Origin: Roseburia_C sp900315735
GTDB taxonomy: Bacteria; Bacillota; Clostridia; Lachnospirales; Lachnospiraceae
Assembly (NCBI GenBank): GCA_052118425.1
Contig: JBQKHF010000015.1
DNA length: 64,000 bases
Reading direction: 5' to 3' (one strand)
In this document: positions 1-8,067 of the stretch, in pieces
How positions within the stretch are numbered: position 1 is the first letter of the stretch
How the letters are laid out: each line of letters starts with the position of its first letter
The notes under the pieces: model-generated
What the model was told of the DNA's origin: nothing
Seen by the model: the letters and a program-made list of their open reading frames with translations, nothing else
Databases searched by the model: none
Position numbers and translations under genes: made by a program

Positions 1-239
1 CGAGAGGACCGGGCTGGACGGACCACTGGTGCATCAGCTGGATACCAAATCCATAGCTGGGTAGCCAAGTCCGGAAGGGATAAACGCTGAAGGCATCTAA
101 GCGTGAAGCCCTCCCCAAGATGAGATGTCCCTGTCTTCAAGACAGTAAGACCCCTGAAAGAGTATCAGGTAGATAGGGCAGAGGTGGAAGCACGGTAACG
201 TGTGGAGCTGACTGTTACTAATCGGTCGAGGGCTTGACC
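1..239 (+). rRNA. 23S ribosomal RNA, 3' end (partial)
   Basis: The first 240 bases match the conserved 3' domain VI of bacterial 23S rRNA, including the sarcin-ricin-adjacent segment at the very start and the terminal stretch ending GGGCTTGACC. The gene enters from outside the window. The exact 3' end is set by analogy to other Firmicutes and may be a few bases off. It is followed directly by a tRNA array rather than by a 5S gene. Confidence 0.95.
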
Positions 240-309
240 AAAGCAACTCGGAAAGCAATCTGTATGAAGTTTTGAAGGTATGTTACAAAATAGCATAGCC
301 TATTAATAA

Positions 310-381
310 TCCTCGATAGCTCAATGGTAGAGCGCACGGCTGTTAACCGTGATGTTGTAGGTTCGAGCCCTACTCGGGGAG
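310..381 (+). tRNA. tRNA-Asn (GTT)
   Basis: A cloverleaf with a 7-bp acceptor stem (TCCTCGA with TCGGGGA), anticodon stem CACGG/CCGTG and loop CTGTTAA, giving anticodon GTT. The T-arm has the GGTTCGAGCC consensus and the discriminator is G. CCA is not encoded. It is the first gene after the 23S rRNA, so it is probably co-transcribed with the rRNA operon. Confidence 0.96.
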
Positions 382-411
382 TTTTTTTATCAACATTGAT
401 AAATAATATTT

Positions 412-483
412 GGCTCCGTGGTCAAGCGGTTAAGACATCGCCCTTTCACGGCGGTAACACGGGTTCGATTCCCGTCGGAGTCA
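412..483 (+). tRNA. tRNA-Glu (TTC)
   Basis: Acceptor stem GGCTCCG/CGGAGTC (one G-T pair), anticodon loop CTTTCAC with anticodon TTC, T-loop GGTTCGATT, discriminator A. CCA is not encoded. It lies 30 bases after tRNA-Asn in the same orientation. Confidence 0.96.
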
Positions 484-558
484 CTTGGGTGAAAACTCAA
501 GGATTGTAAACTGCAAGATTGGCTGAAAGGCTGGGTTCATAGTCTGCAGAAGGCATAC

Positions 559-631
559 GCCGATGTGGCTCAATTGGCAGAGCAGCTGATTTGTAATCAG
601 CAGGTTATCGGTTCGAGTCCGATCATCGGCT
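559..631 (+). tRNA. tRNA-Thr (TGT)
   Basis: Acceptor stem GCCGATG/CATCGGC, anticodon stem GCTGA/TCAGC, loop TTTGTAA with anticodon TGT, and a GGTTCGAGT T-loop. The 75-base spacer before it is longer than the others in this array and shows no gene. Confidence 0.96.
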
Positions 632-637
632 TTATAT

Positions 638-711
638 GGACCTTTAGCTCAGTTGGTTAGAGCAACCGGCTCATAACCGGTCGGTCCTGGGTTCGAGTCC
701 CCGAAGGTCCA
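638..711 (+). tRNA. tRNA with CAT anticodon (elongator Met or Ile2)
   Basis: Acceptor stem GGACCTT/AAGGTCC with a full base-paired first position, so it is not an initiator tRNA. The anticodon loop is CTCATAA, anticodon CAT. The acceptor and D-arm sequence resembles Bacillus tRNA-Ile2, where the C is modified to lysidine, as much as elongator Met. The identity cannot be settled from the gene alone. Confidence 0.93.
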
Positions 712-730
712 CTTTATTTTTATTTTATTT

Positions 731-804
731 GGCCCAATGGCTCAGTTGGTTAGAGCGCCGCCCTGTCACGGCGGAGGTCGCGGGTTCGAGTCCCGCTTGG
801 GTCG
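731..804 (+). tRNA. tRNA-Asp (GTC)
   Basis: Acceptor stem GGCCCAA/TTGGGTC, anticodon loop CTGTCAC with anticodon GTC, GGTTCGAGT T-loop, discriminator G as expected for tRNA-Asp. Confidence 0.96.
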
Positions 805-808
805 TTTT

Positions 809-881
809 GGGATCTTAGCTCAGCTGGGAGAGCATCTGCCTTACAAGCAGAGGGTCACAGGTTCGAGCCCTGTAGGTCCCA
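809..881 (+). tRNA. tRNA-Val (TAC)
   Basis: Acceptor stem GGGATCT/AGGTCCC, anticodon stem CTGC/GCAG, loop CTTACAA with anticodon TAC, discriminator A. It begins only four bases after tRNA-Asp. Confidence 0.96.
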
Positions 882-884
882 TAT

Positions 885-968
885 GCCCGCGTGGCGGAAC
901 TGGCAGACGCGCAGGACTTAAAATCCTGTTGTGGTGACACAGTACCGGTTCGATTCCGGTCGCGGGCA
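885..968 (+). tRNA. tRNA-Leu (TAA)
   Basis: A type II tRNA with a long variable arm: acceptor stem GCCCGCG/CGCGGGC, anticodon stem CAGGA/TCCTG, loop CTTAAAA with anticodon TAA, discriminator A. It begins three bases after tRNA-Val. Confidence 0.96.
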
Positions 969-999
969 TTCATACCAAAGGTATGTAATAATTGAATAT

Positions 1000-1073
1000 G
1001 TGCGTGTAGCTCAGCTGGATAGAGCACTTGGCTACGGACCAAGGTGTCGGGAGTTCGAATCTTCTCACGCACG
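1000..1073 (+). tRNA. tRNA-Arg (ACG)
   Basis: Perfect acceptor stem GTGCGTG/CACGCAC, anticodon stem CTTGG/CCAAG, loop CTACGGA with anticodon ACG (inosine expected at position 34), discriminator G. It is the last tRNA of the rRNA-linked array. Confidence 0.96.
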
Positions 1074-1076
1074 TGG

Positions 1077-1127
1077 AAAAAGGACTTTGAATCTTTGTTT
1101 AGCAGAGATTTGAGGTCTTTTTATTTT
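1077..1127 (+). terminator. terminator of the rRNA-tRNA operon
   Basis: An imperfect hairpin directly after the last tRNA: AAAAAGGAC...AATCT pairs with AGATT...GGTCTTTTT, followed by TTTTTATTTT. This is a plausible rho-independent end for the operon. Confidence 0.6.
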
Positions 1128-1264
1128 ATCCAAATATAGTTTTCTATATTGGAGTTTGATTGCCATGCATTCGAAAGAAGCTGCGGTGGCAGATTCTGTA
1201 GATATTACGATAATATACTTGGAAATGAATAGAAAAAGAATAGAAAAGAAAAGGTGGCACAGGT

Positions 1265-2170
1265 ATGATACAGGATATTGCACCAATGAAATTTCACAAT
1301 GAATATCAGCAGAGGGAATGCAGGGATACGGATATAGTATTTCTGTTTGTGGGAAATAAACTTCTGGTAAAAAAAGATTCTAAAATCAGTTTCTTCCATA
1401 TTAGAGAAATAAAAAAAGAGACTGACGGATGCTGTGACAAAAGATTGCAATATCTGTTTTCTATTGATGATGTACAGTATTATCTGCTGAAAGTGTGGTC
1501 AAAGGAAGAAGCAGAAAAAGAGATAGAAAAGCAGATTGATGAGCAGGTCGATAAGCAGAACGGTAATATTGGAAATATGGAATGGGTAACGATTCGCAGC
1601 CTGCGTGAAACAGTTCCTAAAAAGGATTGTTTTGCGGCGGCAACGGCATATCACTTGTATGTGTGGTATCGGGATAACCGCTATTGTGGCAGATGCGGAA
1701 AAGAATTGCAGCCGGATACAAAGGAGCGGATGATGCGTTGCGCATGCTGCGGGAATATGGTTTATCCGAAAATTGCACCGGCGGTTATTGTGGGAGTGAT
1801 ACATGATAATAAAATATTGATGACGAAATATTCAGACCGGGAATATAAGAAATATGCATTGATTGCGGGCTTTACAGAAATCGGGGAAACTGCAGAGGAG
1901 ACAGTTCGCAGGGAAGTCATGGAAGAAGTAGGATTGAAAGTAAAGGATATTGTATACTATAAGAGTCAGCCATGGGGATTTGATGCAAATCTCTTGATGG
2001 GATTTTACGCCAGAGTGGAAGGAACAGATGCCATTACTTTAGATAAAAATGAACTTTCGCTGGCAGAATGGGTGCCGAGAGAGCATGTAATCGGTATGGA
2101 TGATAAAATCAGCCTTACCAGAGAAATGATGGAGAATTTCTATCAAAATGGCGAAAAATGTTTGCAATAA
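1265..2170 (+). CDS. nudC: NADH pyrophosphatase-like Nudix hydrolase (NudC family)
   Basis: A 301-aa protein with the layout of NudC. A variable N-terminal half is followed by a zinc ribbon (Cys141, Cys144, Cys159, Cys162) and then a catalytic Nudix domain. The Nudix box starts at Gly202 and ends REVMEEVGL (216-224). The segment SQPWGFDANLLMGF (234-247) matches the NudC SQPW signature that selects NAD(H). Family members hydrolyse NADH to NMNH and AMP and can remove NAD caps from RNA. The start is preceded by AAAGGTGGCACAGGT. It stands alone after the tRNA array. Confidence 0.88.
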   Translation: MIQDIAPMKFHNEYQQRECRDTDIVFLFVGNKLLVKKDSKISFFHIREIKKETDGCCDKRLQYLFSIDDVQYYLLKVWSKEEAEKEIEKQIDEQVDKQNGNIGNMEWVTIRSLRETVPKKDCFAAATAYHLYVWYRDNRYCGRCGKELQPDTKERMMRCACCGNMVYPKIAPAVIVGVIHDNKILMTKYSDREYKKYALIAGFTEIGETAEETVRREVMEEVGLKVKDIVYYKSQPWGFDANLLMGFYARVEGTDAITLDKNELSLAEWVPREHVIGMDDKISLTREMMENFYQNGEKCLQ

Positions 2171-2180
2171 CTACATTTTC

Positions 2181-2209
2181 TTGACAGTTTTGCATAAAAA
2201 ATATATGAT
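2181..2209 (+). promoter_or_regulatory. sigma-A type promoter for the gene at 2250
   Basis: TTGACA at 2181-2186, a 17-base spacer and TATGAT at 2204-2209, 40 bases upstream of the start codon of the membrane protein. AGAGAGGAC supplies the ribosome binding site. Confidence 0.75.
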
Positions 2210-2249
2210 ATAGAAGTAAAAATTCTTTTCAGAGAGGACTGATTGATTC

Positions 2250-2858
2250 ATGAAGAATGAAAGCAAAAAGGCAAATGCAAAGCTTACATCTGTAATTGCA
2301 GCAGTGCTTATTATAGTAGTTGCTATTGTAGCGGTAATTGTGGTAAAGACAAAGGACAGCGGAAGTCTTGGAACCTATGCATGTGAAATTGTATCAGGGG
2401 AGAATTCGTCGACTGTTTTTGAGATTACATTTAATGAAAAGGATAATACTTATAAAGAAAATATCACAGTGGGTGATAAGGCAGTAGAACTGGTATCAGG
2501 AACTTTTGTCATGGATGGAAACAAGCTTACATTGACCTCCGATGGCGGCGATGTGCAGAATCTGGTAAAACAGGGAAAATATCTGATTGCAACAGATTAT
2601 TTATATGAAGGTGAGATACCAGATGGAGATACCTTTGATGCCACCTTCACATTTAAGAACAGCAATGATGTGGTATATTCCATTACCTTTAAAGCAGACG
2701 GAACTTATGTACAGGATGATAATGGTGATGTATCAGAGGGAACTTATAAACGTGATGGCGATTTTATTAAACGTGAGAGCAGTACCGGCGGAAATGGAAT
2801 GATTGATTATCTGATTTATAATGGAAAGATAACCAATTCTTACTATGTAAAAAAATAA
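2250..2858 (+). CDS. membrane-anchored extracellular protein, unknown function
   Basis: A 202-aa protein. A lysine-rich N-terminus is followed by one strongly hydrophobic segment (about residues 13-33), so it is probably anchored with the rest outside the cell. The exported part is rich in short beta-prone stretches and repeated T/D/G turns (for example GTFVMDGNKLTLTSDGG and GTYKRDGDFIKR). These suggest two copies of a lipocalin-like or DUF5640-like beta unit, the second near the C-terminus. No catalytic motif is visible. It has its own promoter and is followed by a repetitive spacer. The function is not recognised. Confidence 0.7.
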   Translation: MKNESKKANAKLTSVIAAVLIIVVAIVAVIVVKTKDSGSLGTYACEIVSGENSSTVFEITFNEKDNTYKENITVGDKAVELVSGTFVMDGNKLTLTSDGGDVQNLVKQGKYLIATDYLYEGEIPDGDTFDATFTFKNSNDVVYSITFKADGTYVQDDNGDVSEGTYKRDGDFIKRESSTGGNGMIDYLIYNGKITNSYYVKK

Positions 2859-2860
2859 TG

Positions 2861-2990
2861 CAAAAAACAATGTAACCAGAAGCAATGTAATAAAAAGTAA
2901 TGCAATAAAAGTAATGTAATAAAAGTAATGTAATAGAAGTAATGCACGAAAAGTAATGCGATGAATGTAATAGGAAATAATATAGAAGAA
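2861..2990 (+). repeat. degenerate 15-bp tandem repeats in a spacer
   Basis: The spacer consists largely of imperfect tandem copies of a unit close to AAAAGTAATGTAATA, at least six in a row with single-base changes (GTAATGCAATAAAA, GTAATGTAATAAAA, GTAATGTAATAGAA, GTAATGCACGAAAA). No ORF or hairpin uses them. They look like microsatellite-style expansion in the leader of the next gene. Confidence 0.7.
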
Positions 2991-3023
2991 GCGCAGAGAA
3001 CAGAAAAAAGTAGAGGAAAATAA

Positions 3024-3467
3024 ATGTCAAGAGAGGAATTCCTAACAGAATTAAGAAAAGCTCTGCAGGGAAGGGTAAGTCAGCAGACAGTGAATGATAA
3101 TCTCCGCTATTATGAAGACTACATTCTTGCAGAGTCTCACAAAGGAAAGACAGAGGTTGAAGTAATTGCGGAATTGGGAAATCCAAGACTTCTTGCAAAA
3201 AGTATAATCGATGCAGAAAATGCAACTACTGAGAAAGCTACAGCAGAACCACGAAAGGGAATGGAAGGGCAGGATACAGCTTCCGAAGAATTTTCTTTTA
3301 AAAAGTTTAAAATTCGTATCTGGCTTATATTAGCAGCAGCATTTCTGCTTGTATTATTTATTATAATTCTGCTGGCGCAGGTTGTGGCATTTTTACTTCC
3401 GATTCTGCTTCCGGTAGCAATTATTTTCTTTTTGTTTGCGGCAATTAGTATGAATAGGCGATTATAA
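3024..3467 (+). CDS. HAAS-domain (DUF1700-like) membrane protein
   Basis: A 147-aa protein. The N-terminal 60 residues begin MSREEFLTELRKALQG and continue with YYEDYI and ELGNPRLLAKSII. This is the pattern of the HAAS/DUF1700 helical domain found in Firmicutes membrane proteins, often regulatory partners of PadR-type genes. Residues 97-143 form two closely spaced hydrophobic helices. No PadR gene is adjacent here. AGAGGAAAATAA supplies the ribosome binding site. A regulatory or envelope role is inferred only from the family. Confidence 0.7.
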   Translation: MSREEFLTELRKALQGRVSQQTVNDNLRYYEDYILAESHKGKTEVEVIAELGNPRLLAKSIIDAENATTEKATAEPRKGMEGQDTASEEFSFKKFKIRIWLILAAAFLLVLFIIILLAQVVAFLLPILLPVAIIFFLFAAISMNRRL

Positions 3468-3533
3468 TAAAAGATTATAATAAGCAATTTTAATATGTAA
3501 TTTTAATATAGGAATAACAGAGGAATTTGTAGT

Positions 3534-5903
3534 ATGGCAATGATTAAGGTTCCGGCAGGGAAATGCTTTATCAAGCATGGAACAACAGTAAATGCCCTGT
3601 ATATGGTAATACAGGGAACCGTGAGACAAGTGTCTAAGCTGGACGAAGTACAGATTAGCAGTGGAAATATCATAGGTCTGATGGATTGTGCAGAAGAAGA
3701 ATATATAGCGGATTATGTAGCAGCGGATGATGTGACACTTTATCCGTTTCATTATCATGCACCGGAGGACTTTGATAAAATATTTATCAGTCAGCCGAAA
3801 TATGCAACGGCATTTTTATCTGTAGCAATTCGTGAGGCAGATCATATGCTGGGACGGAATCAGAGATTTCAGGACAGTACAGAAAAATATTATTTTCTGG
3901 CAGTAGAATTGTATCGGAGATACCAGGAACTGTGCAGTAAATATCATGTGCAGGAGAAGAGTTTTCGCAGAATGGAAAGTCTGCAGCCTTATATAAGAAC
4001 AAATACAGCACCGGGCTGGGAAGCAGCCTATTTCCATGAGCTGGCAGAGCTTGGCAACAGCGGAACCATGAAATTCTTTTTACAGAAAGAGGACTTGCTG
4101 ACAGGACAGATTATGCAGGCAGGAAGAGCTATGTGTAAGGCGGTAAGAGAGATTGACCATGCAAAAGAATATTTGCAGGAGCATGTGAATCTGTATCTGG
4201 ATGCCAATAGAATGGATTTATTACAGCTTTATTTTGACCTGGCAGCCCGTGCGGCCGCAGGTGGTGCTGATATAGAAGAAATCCGGCAGACTATAGAGGA
4301 ATTGTTACAGTTTATCAGAGATAACCGTCTGGGAAGTGCCGCAGAGCGGGAGAAAAGAATTGCAGAGTATCAGGCATTTGATTTTACTTCGGTAAAATTA
4401 AGCGAGGATGCAGTATATCATTTCGCCGGAGAACTGATTGGCGAAGCACCAAAGCCAGAGGCAGAGGATAAGTTGGTTCAGGGAACGGAAGATTTACTGG
4501 AGCAGGAATATGCAGAAGCTGACAGTGAAGAGGAAGAAGAGACAGAGGACTGTCTGGCTCATATTTTAGAATATGCAGGAGTGGCAGCGGAGGATGTACA
4601 TAAAATTCGCAGCAAAATGCATGAATATGATGCAATTCCGGATAATCTTGATAATGATGAGAAGACGAGAAAGCTTCGGAAAGAGTTGACAGCGTTATTC
4701 TATGCTACTTATAAAAATGTATTTAAACATGCCATGAAAGATGTGGATGAGTTAGATCCGATTATCCAGATGTTTTTGAATTTTGGATTTATGGATGTGG
4801 GAATGGTAGGTGAAGATACTGCCAATGAGCTTTATGATTTGACAGACAAACTGTTCCAGTGTAAGAGCGACCATGTCTATACCATGTTTGAGTGGTTAAA
4901 GAGCATTTATGAAGGAAAGAATGAACCAAGCCGGAATGAATTCGATTTGGATTATAATGGATATCTGGCAGAGCAGAAGCGGATGGGCAAGCTGGATGCA
5001 GCCGGAATGGAACAGTTGAAAACAGACTGTTGGGAAAAGACCAAATATGAGATGGATAATATGTTTGTGTCAACGAACCGGGCAACTTATGGAAAAGTAA
5101 GTACCTTCTGTCCGATTCTGAGTAAGCATGACATGGTGCAGGAAGCAGAAAAGATGCTGGTGACTGCAGAACGGATTGAGGAGGCAATTAAAAAAGTCCG
5201 TGAAGTTGACTATTCACTGTTCTACCGTGAAGTGATTTTTTCAGATCCAATGCATGGAGTGAATGCTGAACCGGTGCAGAAGGAAGTATTTCCGGATGTT
5301 ATTCTGATGCCGAATGTGGGAATGAAAGCAATGATGTGGCAGGAAACTGCCGGAGTAAAACGTGATACATCAGCCCGTTTTGTTTTACCAATTATGACTA
5401 TCTACAGTCTGCAGGATATGATGATAGAGACCTGTGGAAGATTCCGTTGGGAAATGTGCCGTAAGATACAGGGAATGCGCTGGAACGATATTACAGAGAA
5501 ATCCCTTACTTCGGAATATTGTGATTATATCCAGTACTATCGGAAGAATCGTGATTTATCCGCAGAGGCAAAGGAGAAGATTAAGAATACACTCTGGAAG
5601 TCAAAGAATAACTATCGTGAAGTATTTATTTCTGATTATATCGGCTGGATTAAATACGAGGCAGGCGGCAGCTTCCGTCTGAATCGTGTGGCAAGGGACA
5701 TTCTGTTCCGCTATTGCCCATTTGCCAAGAAATACAGGGATGCATTGGAGGCAAATCCGATGTATCAGGATATGATAAGCAGATTCAAGATATTCCAGGG
5801 ACGTAAACTGCGCCACATCGATGGATTCCGTACCCGCTATGAGAAGAACGGCGGCGAGATGAATATGGAACTGCAGGAAAATATGAATTTCTATAATATG
5901 TAG
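3534..5903 (+). CDS. large cyclic-nucleotide-binding-domain protein, unknown function
   Basis: A 789-aa cytoplasmic protein with no signal peptide or membrane segment. About 100 N-terminal residues read like a cNMP-binding beta-roll (VPAGKCFIKHGTTVNALYMV, then IQGTVRQVS, then a Gly-containing turn and ITSGNIIGLMD-like strand). The classic RxAxV phosphate-binding cassette is not obvious, so ligand binding is uncertain. The remaining ~650 residues are mostly helical, with an acidic patch (DSEEEEETED near residue 330) and no recognised enzyme motif. No Crp-type helix-turn-helix was seen. It is followed by a repeat element and a terminator. Confidence 0.65.
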   Translation: MAMIKVPAGKCFIKHGTTVNALYMVIQGTVRQVSKLDEVQISSGNIIGLMDCAEEEYIADYVAADDVTLYPFHYHAPEDFDKIFISQPKYATAFLSVAIREADHMLGRNQRFQDSTEKYYFLAVELYRRYQELCSKYHVQEKSFRRMESLQPYIRTNTAPGWEAAYFHELAELGNSGTMKFFLQKEDLLTGQIMQAGRAMCKAVREIDHAKEYLQEHVNLYLDANRMDLLQLYFDLAARAAAGGADIEEIRQTIEELLQFIRDNRLGSAAEREKRIAEYQAFDFTSVKLSEDAVYHFAGELIGEAPKPEAEDKLVQGTEDLLEQEYAEADSEEEEETEDCLAHILEYAGVAAEDVHKIRSKMHEYDAIPDNLDNDEKTRKLRKELTALFYATYKNVFKHAMKDVDELDPIIQMFLNFGFMDVGMVGEDTANELYDLTDKLFQCKSDHVYTMFEWLKSIYEGKNEPSRNEFDLDYNGYLAEQKRMGKLDAAGMEQLKTDCWEKTKYEMDNMFVSTNRATYGKVSTFCPILSKHDMVQEAEKMLVTAERIEEAIKKVREVDYSLFYREVIFSDPMHGVNAEPVQKEVFPDVILMPNVGMKAMMWQETAGVKRDTSARFVLPIMTIYSLQDMMIETCGRFRWEMCRKIQGMRWNDITEKSLTSEYCDYIQYYRKNRDLSAEAKEKIKNTLWKSKNNYREVFISDYIGWIKYEAGGSFRLNRVARDILFRYCPFAKKYRDALEANPMYQDMISRFKIFQGRKLRHIDGFRTRYEKNGGEMNMELQENMNFYNM

Positions 5904-5912
5904 AGAACAAAA

Positions 5913-6039
5913 TAACTACGAGAAAACACGTTTTGCGAGTTATCGCGTTGCTCGCCAAATCTGAGTAGAAAAGAAGTTTGCTCAAGCGAGCTTGGCTCCT
6001 TCTTTTCTCCTAGATTTTTCTCGTTACTCGCGTAAATAA
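5913..6039. repeat. palindromic intergenic repeat, long copy
   Basis: Starts TAACTACGAGAAAACAC and ends CTCGCGTAAATAA, with nested inverted repeats inside (AGAAAAGAAG with CTTCTTTTCT, GCTC with GAGC, ACGAGAAA with TTTCTCGT). A short version with the same two ends lies at 23932-23973. Both sit just after a stop codon and just before a terminator. Confidence 0.6.
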
Positions 6040-6077
6040 GAAAGCCACATGAATCTCAGGATTCCTGTGGCTTTCTT
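6038..6077 (+). terminator. rho-independent terminator
   Basis: Perfect 12-bp stem AAGAAAGCCACA/TGTGGCTTTCTT with a 16-base loop, following the large cNMP-domain gene and its repeat element. The T-run forms part of the stem, so it may also act on the other strand. Confidence 0.75.
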
Positions 6078-6263
6078 GAGGGGAGTATAAATAATTAATA
6101 AGGGGTATAACTGTATAAAAAAACAATTCTTATACGAAAAAAATTATAATATAAAAGTTTTTAAAATGCAATGTAAATGAGAATAATAATAAGAAATTAA
6201 GAAATAATATCACTGTATCAGATAATCCAAAGAAAAATATCTGATAAAAAAGGAGGCGATATT

Positions 6264-6440
6264 ATGGCAAAAAATGCAGATAATGCAAGAAACAAAACAA
6301 GCAATGTAAACCGTGCAATGAATGCTGACAATGATTTTGAAAATGCTGATAACAAAACCAGCAACAAGGCAGACAATAAGACCAGCAACAGAAGTGAGAA
6401 CAAGGCGGATAACAAGACATCCAACAAATGTAATTACTAG
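6264..6440 (+). CDS. small Asn-rich repeat protein (58 aa)
   Basis: An ATG at 6264 is preceded by a near-perfect AAAAAAGGAGGCGATATT ribosome binding site. The 58-aa frame is about one quarter asparagine and is built from a repeated heptad-like unit: ADNKTSN occurs at residues 28-34, 36-42 (as ADNKTSN after a Lys) and 48-54. It ends KCNY. A terminator follows at 6478. The composition (N, K, D, A, T, S; almost no hydrophobics) suggests a disordered soluble peptide and recalls small spore proteins, but I do not recognise a family. Confidence 0.72.
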   Translation: MAKNADNARNKTSNVNRAMNADNDFENADNKTSNKADNKTSNRSENKADNKTSNKCNY

Positions 6441-6477
6441 GTCAATCTTATTGAAAAACTGCATATATTAAAATAAG

Positions 6478-6514
6478 AAACAGATTACAGGGAACACTTT
6501 GTAATCTGTTTTTT
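6478..6514 (+). terminator. rho-independent terminator
   Basis: Stem AAACAGATTACA/TGTAATCTGTTT with a 10-base loop and a run of six T, 38 bases after the small Asn-rich gene. It supports that gene being a separate transcription unit. Confidence 0.85.
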
Positions 6515-6555
6515 CATATCAGAAAAGGTCAGGATATTTTTGGGGGAGATGGCAT

Positions 6556-6846
6556 ATGAAATTTACGGCTATCAGTGTAGCGGAATTATGGAAACTAAAA
6601 GATGACCCACAGATATATATTGTTGATTTAAGAAGCAGGGAGGATTTTCAGCAGTTTCATTTGAGAAATGCCCACTGTTATCCTTATGATGAGATAGAAC
6701 ACTGGGAGCATACGTTGCCGAAAAATCGTAAGATACTGCTATGCTGTGAGTATGGAAATACAAGTATGTATGCAGCAAAAAGGCTGACGCGGCAGGGATA
6801 TCAGGTGTATACTCTGATCGGGGGACTAAATGCATTAAATGGATAG
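6556..6846 (+). CDS. rhodanese-like domain protein
   Basis: A 96-aa single-domain rhodanese. VDLRSREDFQQFHLRNA (residues 23-39) is the conserved first half. LCCEYGNTSMYAA (62-74) contains the active-site loop, with Cys64 as the likely persulfide cysteine. IGGLNALNG is the normal C-terminal end. Such proteins carry sulfur as a cysteine persulfide; the acceptor here is unknown. The start follows a GGGGGAG ribosome binding site. The neighbouring methyltransferase lies 63 bases downstream and may be co-transcribed. Confidence 0.85.
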   Translation: MKFTAISVAELWKLKDDPQIYIVDLRSREDFQQFHLRNAHCYPYDEIEHWEHTLPKNRKILLCCEYGNTSMYAAKRLTRQGYQVYTLIGGLNALNG

Positions 6847-6909
6847 AAAAGAACATTGACAGTGTCATTTAGAACAGATAAGATAGTAGTAATAATGGAG
6901 AAAAAACAT

Positions 6910-8067
6910 ATGAAAACATACGAATTAACAGTGCCATGTCATTTTGGCTTAGAATCAGTTTTGAAAAAAGAAATATATGATCTGGGATATGAAATCTCAG
7001 AGGTGGAAGATGGAAGAGTGACTTTCATTGGTGATGCAGAGGCAATCTGCCGTGCAAATATTTTCCTGCGTACAACGGAGAGGGTGCTGCTTCGGGTAGG
7101 AAAATTTAAAGCAGAGACATTTGATGAATTATTTGAAGGAATCAAGGCACTTCCATGGGAAGAGTATATTCCGGAAGATGGTAAATTCTGGGTCACCAAG
7201 GCTTCTTCCATAAAGAGTAAATTATTCAGCCCGTCAGATATCCAGTCTATTGTTAAGAAGGCAATGGTAGAGCGGTTGAAACAGAAATACCATACCAATT
7301 GGTTTGAAGAGAGTGGTGCATCCTATCCGGTACGAATTTTCCTGTTGAAGGATGAAGTAATGGTAGCACTGGATACATCCGGAGAATCTTTACATAAGAG
7401 AGGATACCGGACACTGACCAGTAAGGCACCAATCACAGAGACCCTTGCGGCAGCATTGATTATGCTGACCCCATGGAATAAGGACAGAATTTTAGTAGAT
7501 CCATTCTGCGGAAGTGGAACATTTCCGATTGAAGCAGCAATGATTGCAGCCAATATAGCACCGGGCATGAACCGTAGTTTCTTAGCAGAGCAGTGGACAA
7601 ACCTGATACCGCGTCAGCTCTGGTACGATACGGTAAATGAAGCCCAGGAAATGGTGGATACCGATATTAAGGTGGATATTCAGGGATATGATATTGATGA
7701 AGAAATTGTGCGTGCTGCAAGAGAAAATGCAAAGCGTGCCGGTGTGGATGGCATGATTCATTTTCAGCAGAGACCAGTAAGCCAGTTGAATCATCCGAAA
7801 AAATACGGATTTATCATATCCAACCCACCATATGGTGAGCGATTGGAAGAAAAGGCGGCATTGCCGGAATTATACCGGACGATTGGTGAAGCGTACCGGA
7901 GACTGGATTCCTGGTCTATGTATCTGATTACCAGTTATGAGAATGCACCAAAGGATATTGGAAGAAAACCGGATAAGAACCGCAAGATTTACAATGGAAT
8001 GTTAAAGACATATTTCTATCAGTTCATGGGACCGAAGCCACCAAAACGGAAAGGGACAAAAGAGTGA
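6910..8067 (+). CDS. THUMP-domain RNA (guanine-N2) methyltransferase, RlmL/YpsC type
   Basis: A 385-aa protein. The N-terminal half has the THUMP-type RNA-binding fold (through about residue 155). The C-terminal half is a SAM-dependent methylase with DPFCGSGTFPIEAA (SAM binding) and the catalytic SNPPYGERL motif. The family methylates N2 of guanosines in 23S rRNA. The frame is open further upstream, but GGAG at 6898-6901 is correctly spaced for ATG 6910, so that start is chosen. Its stop overlaps the GTG of the next gene by four bases, indicating translational coupling. Confidence 0.85.
   Translation: MKTYELTVPCHFGLESVLKKEIYDLGYEISEVEDGRVTFIGDAEAICRANIFLRTTERVLLRVGKFKAETFDELFEGIKALPWEEYIPEDGKFWVTKASSIKSKLFSPSDIQSIVKKAMVERLKQKYHTNWFEESGASYPVRIFLLKDEVMVALDTSGESLHKRGYRTLTSKAPITETLAAALIMLTPWNKDRILVDPFCGSGTFPIEAAMIAANIAPGMNRSFLAEQWTNLIPRQLWYDTVNEAQEMVDTDIKVDIQGYDIDEEIVRAARENAKRAGVDGMIHFQQRPVSQLNHPKKYGFIISNPPYGERLEEKAALPELYRTIGEAYRRLDSWSMYLITSYENAPKDIGRKPDKNRKIYNGMLKTYFYQFMGPKPPKRKGTKE

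Noticed and set aside
815..1072. ORFs crossing the tRNA array
   Set aside because: They read through tRNA genes on either strand; the translated patterns are the usual tRNA-derived artefacts.
2861..2990. Possible CRISPR-like array
   Set aside because: The units are adjoining 15-base tandem copies without spacers and are too degenerate. No cas genes are present.
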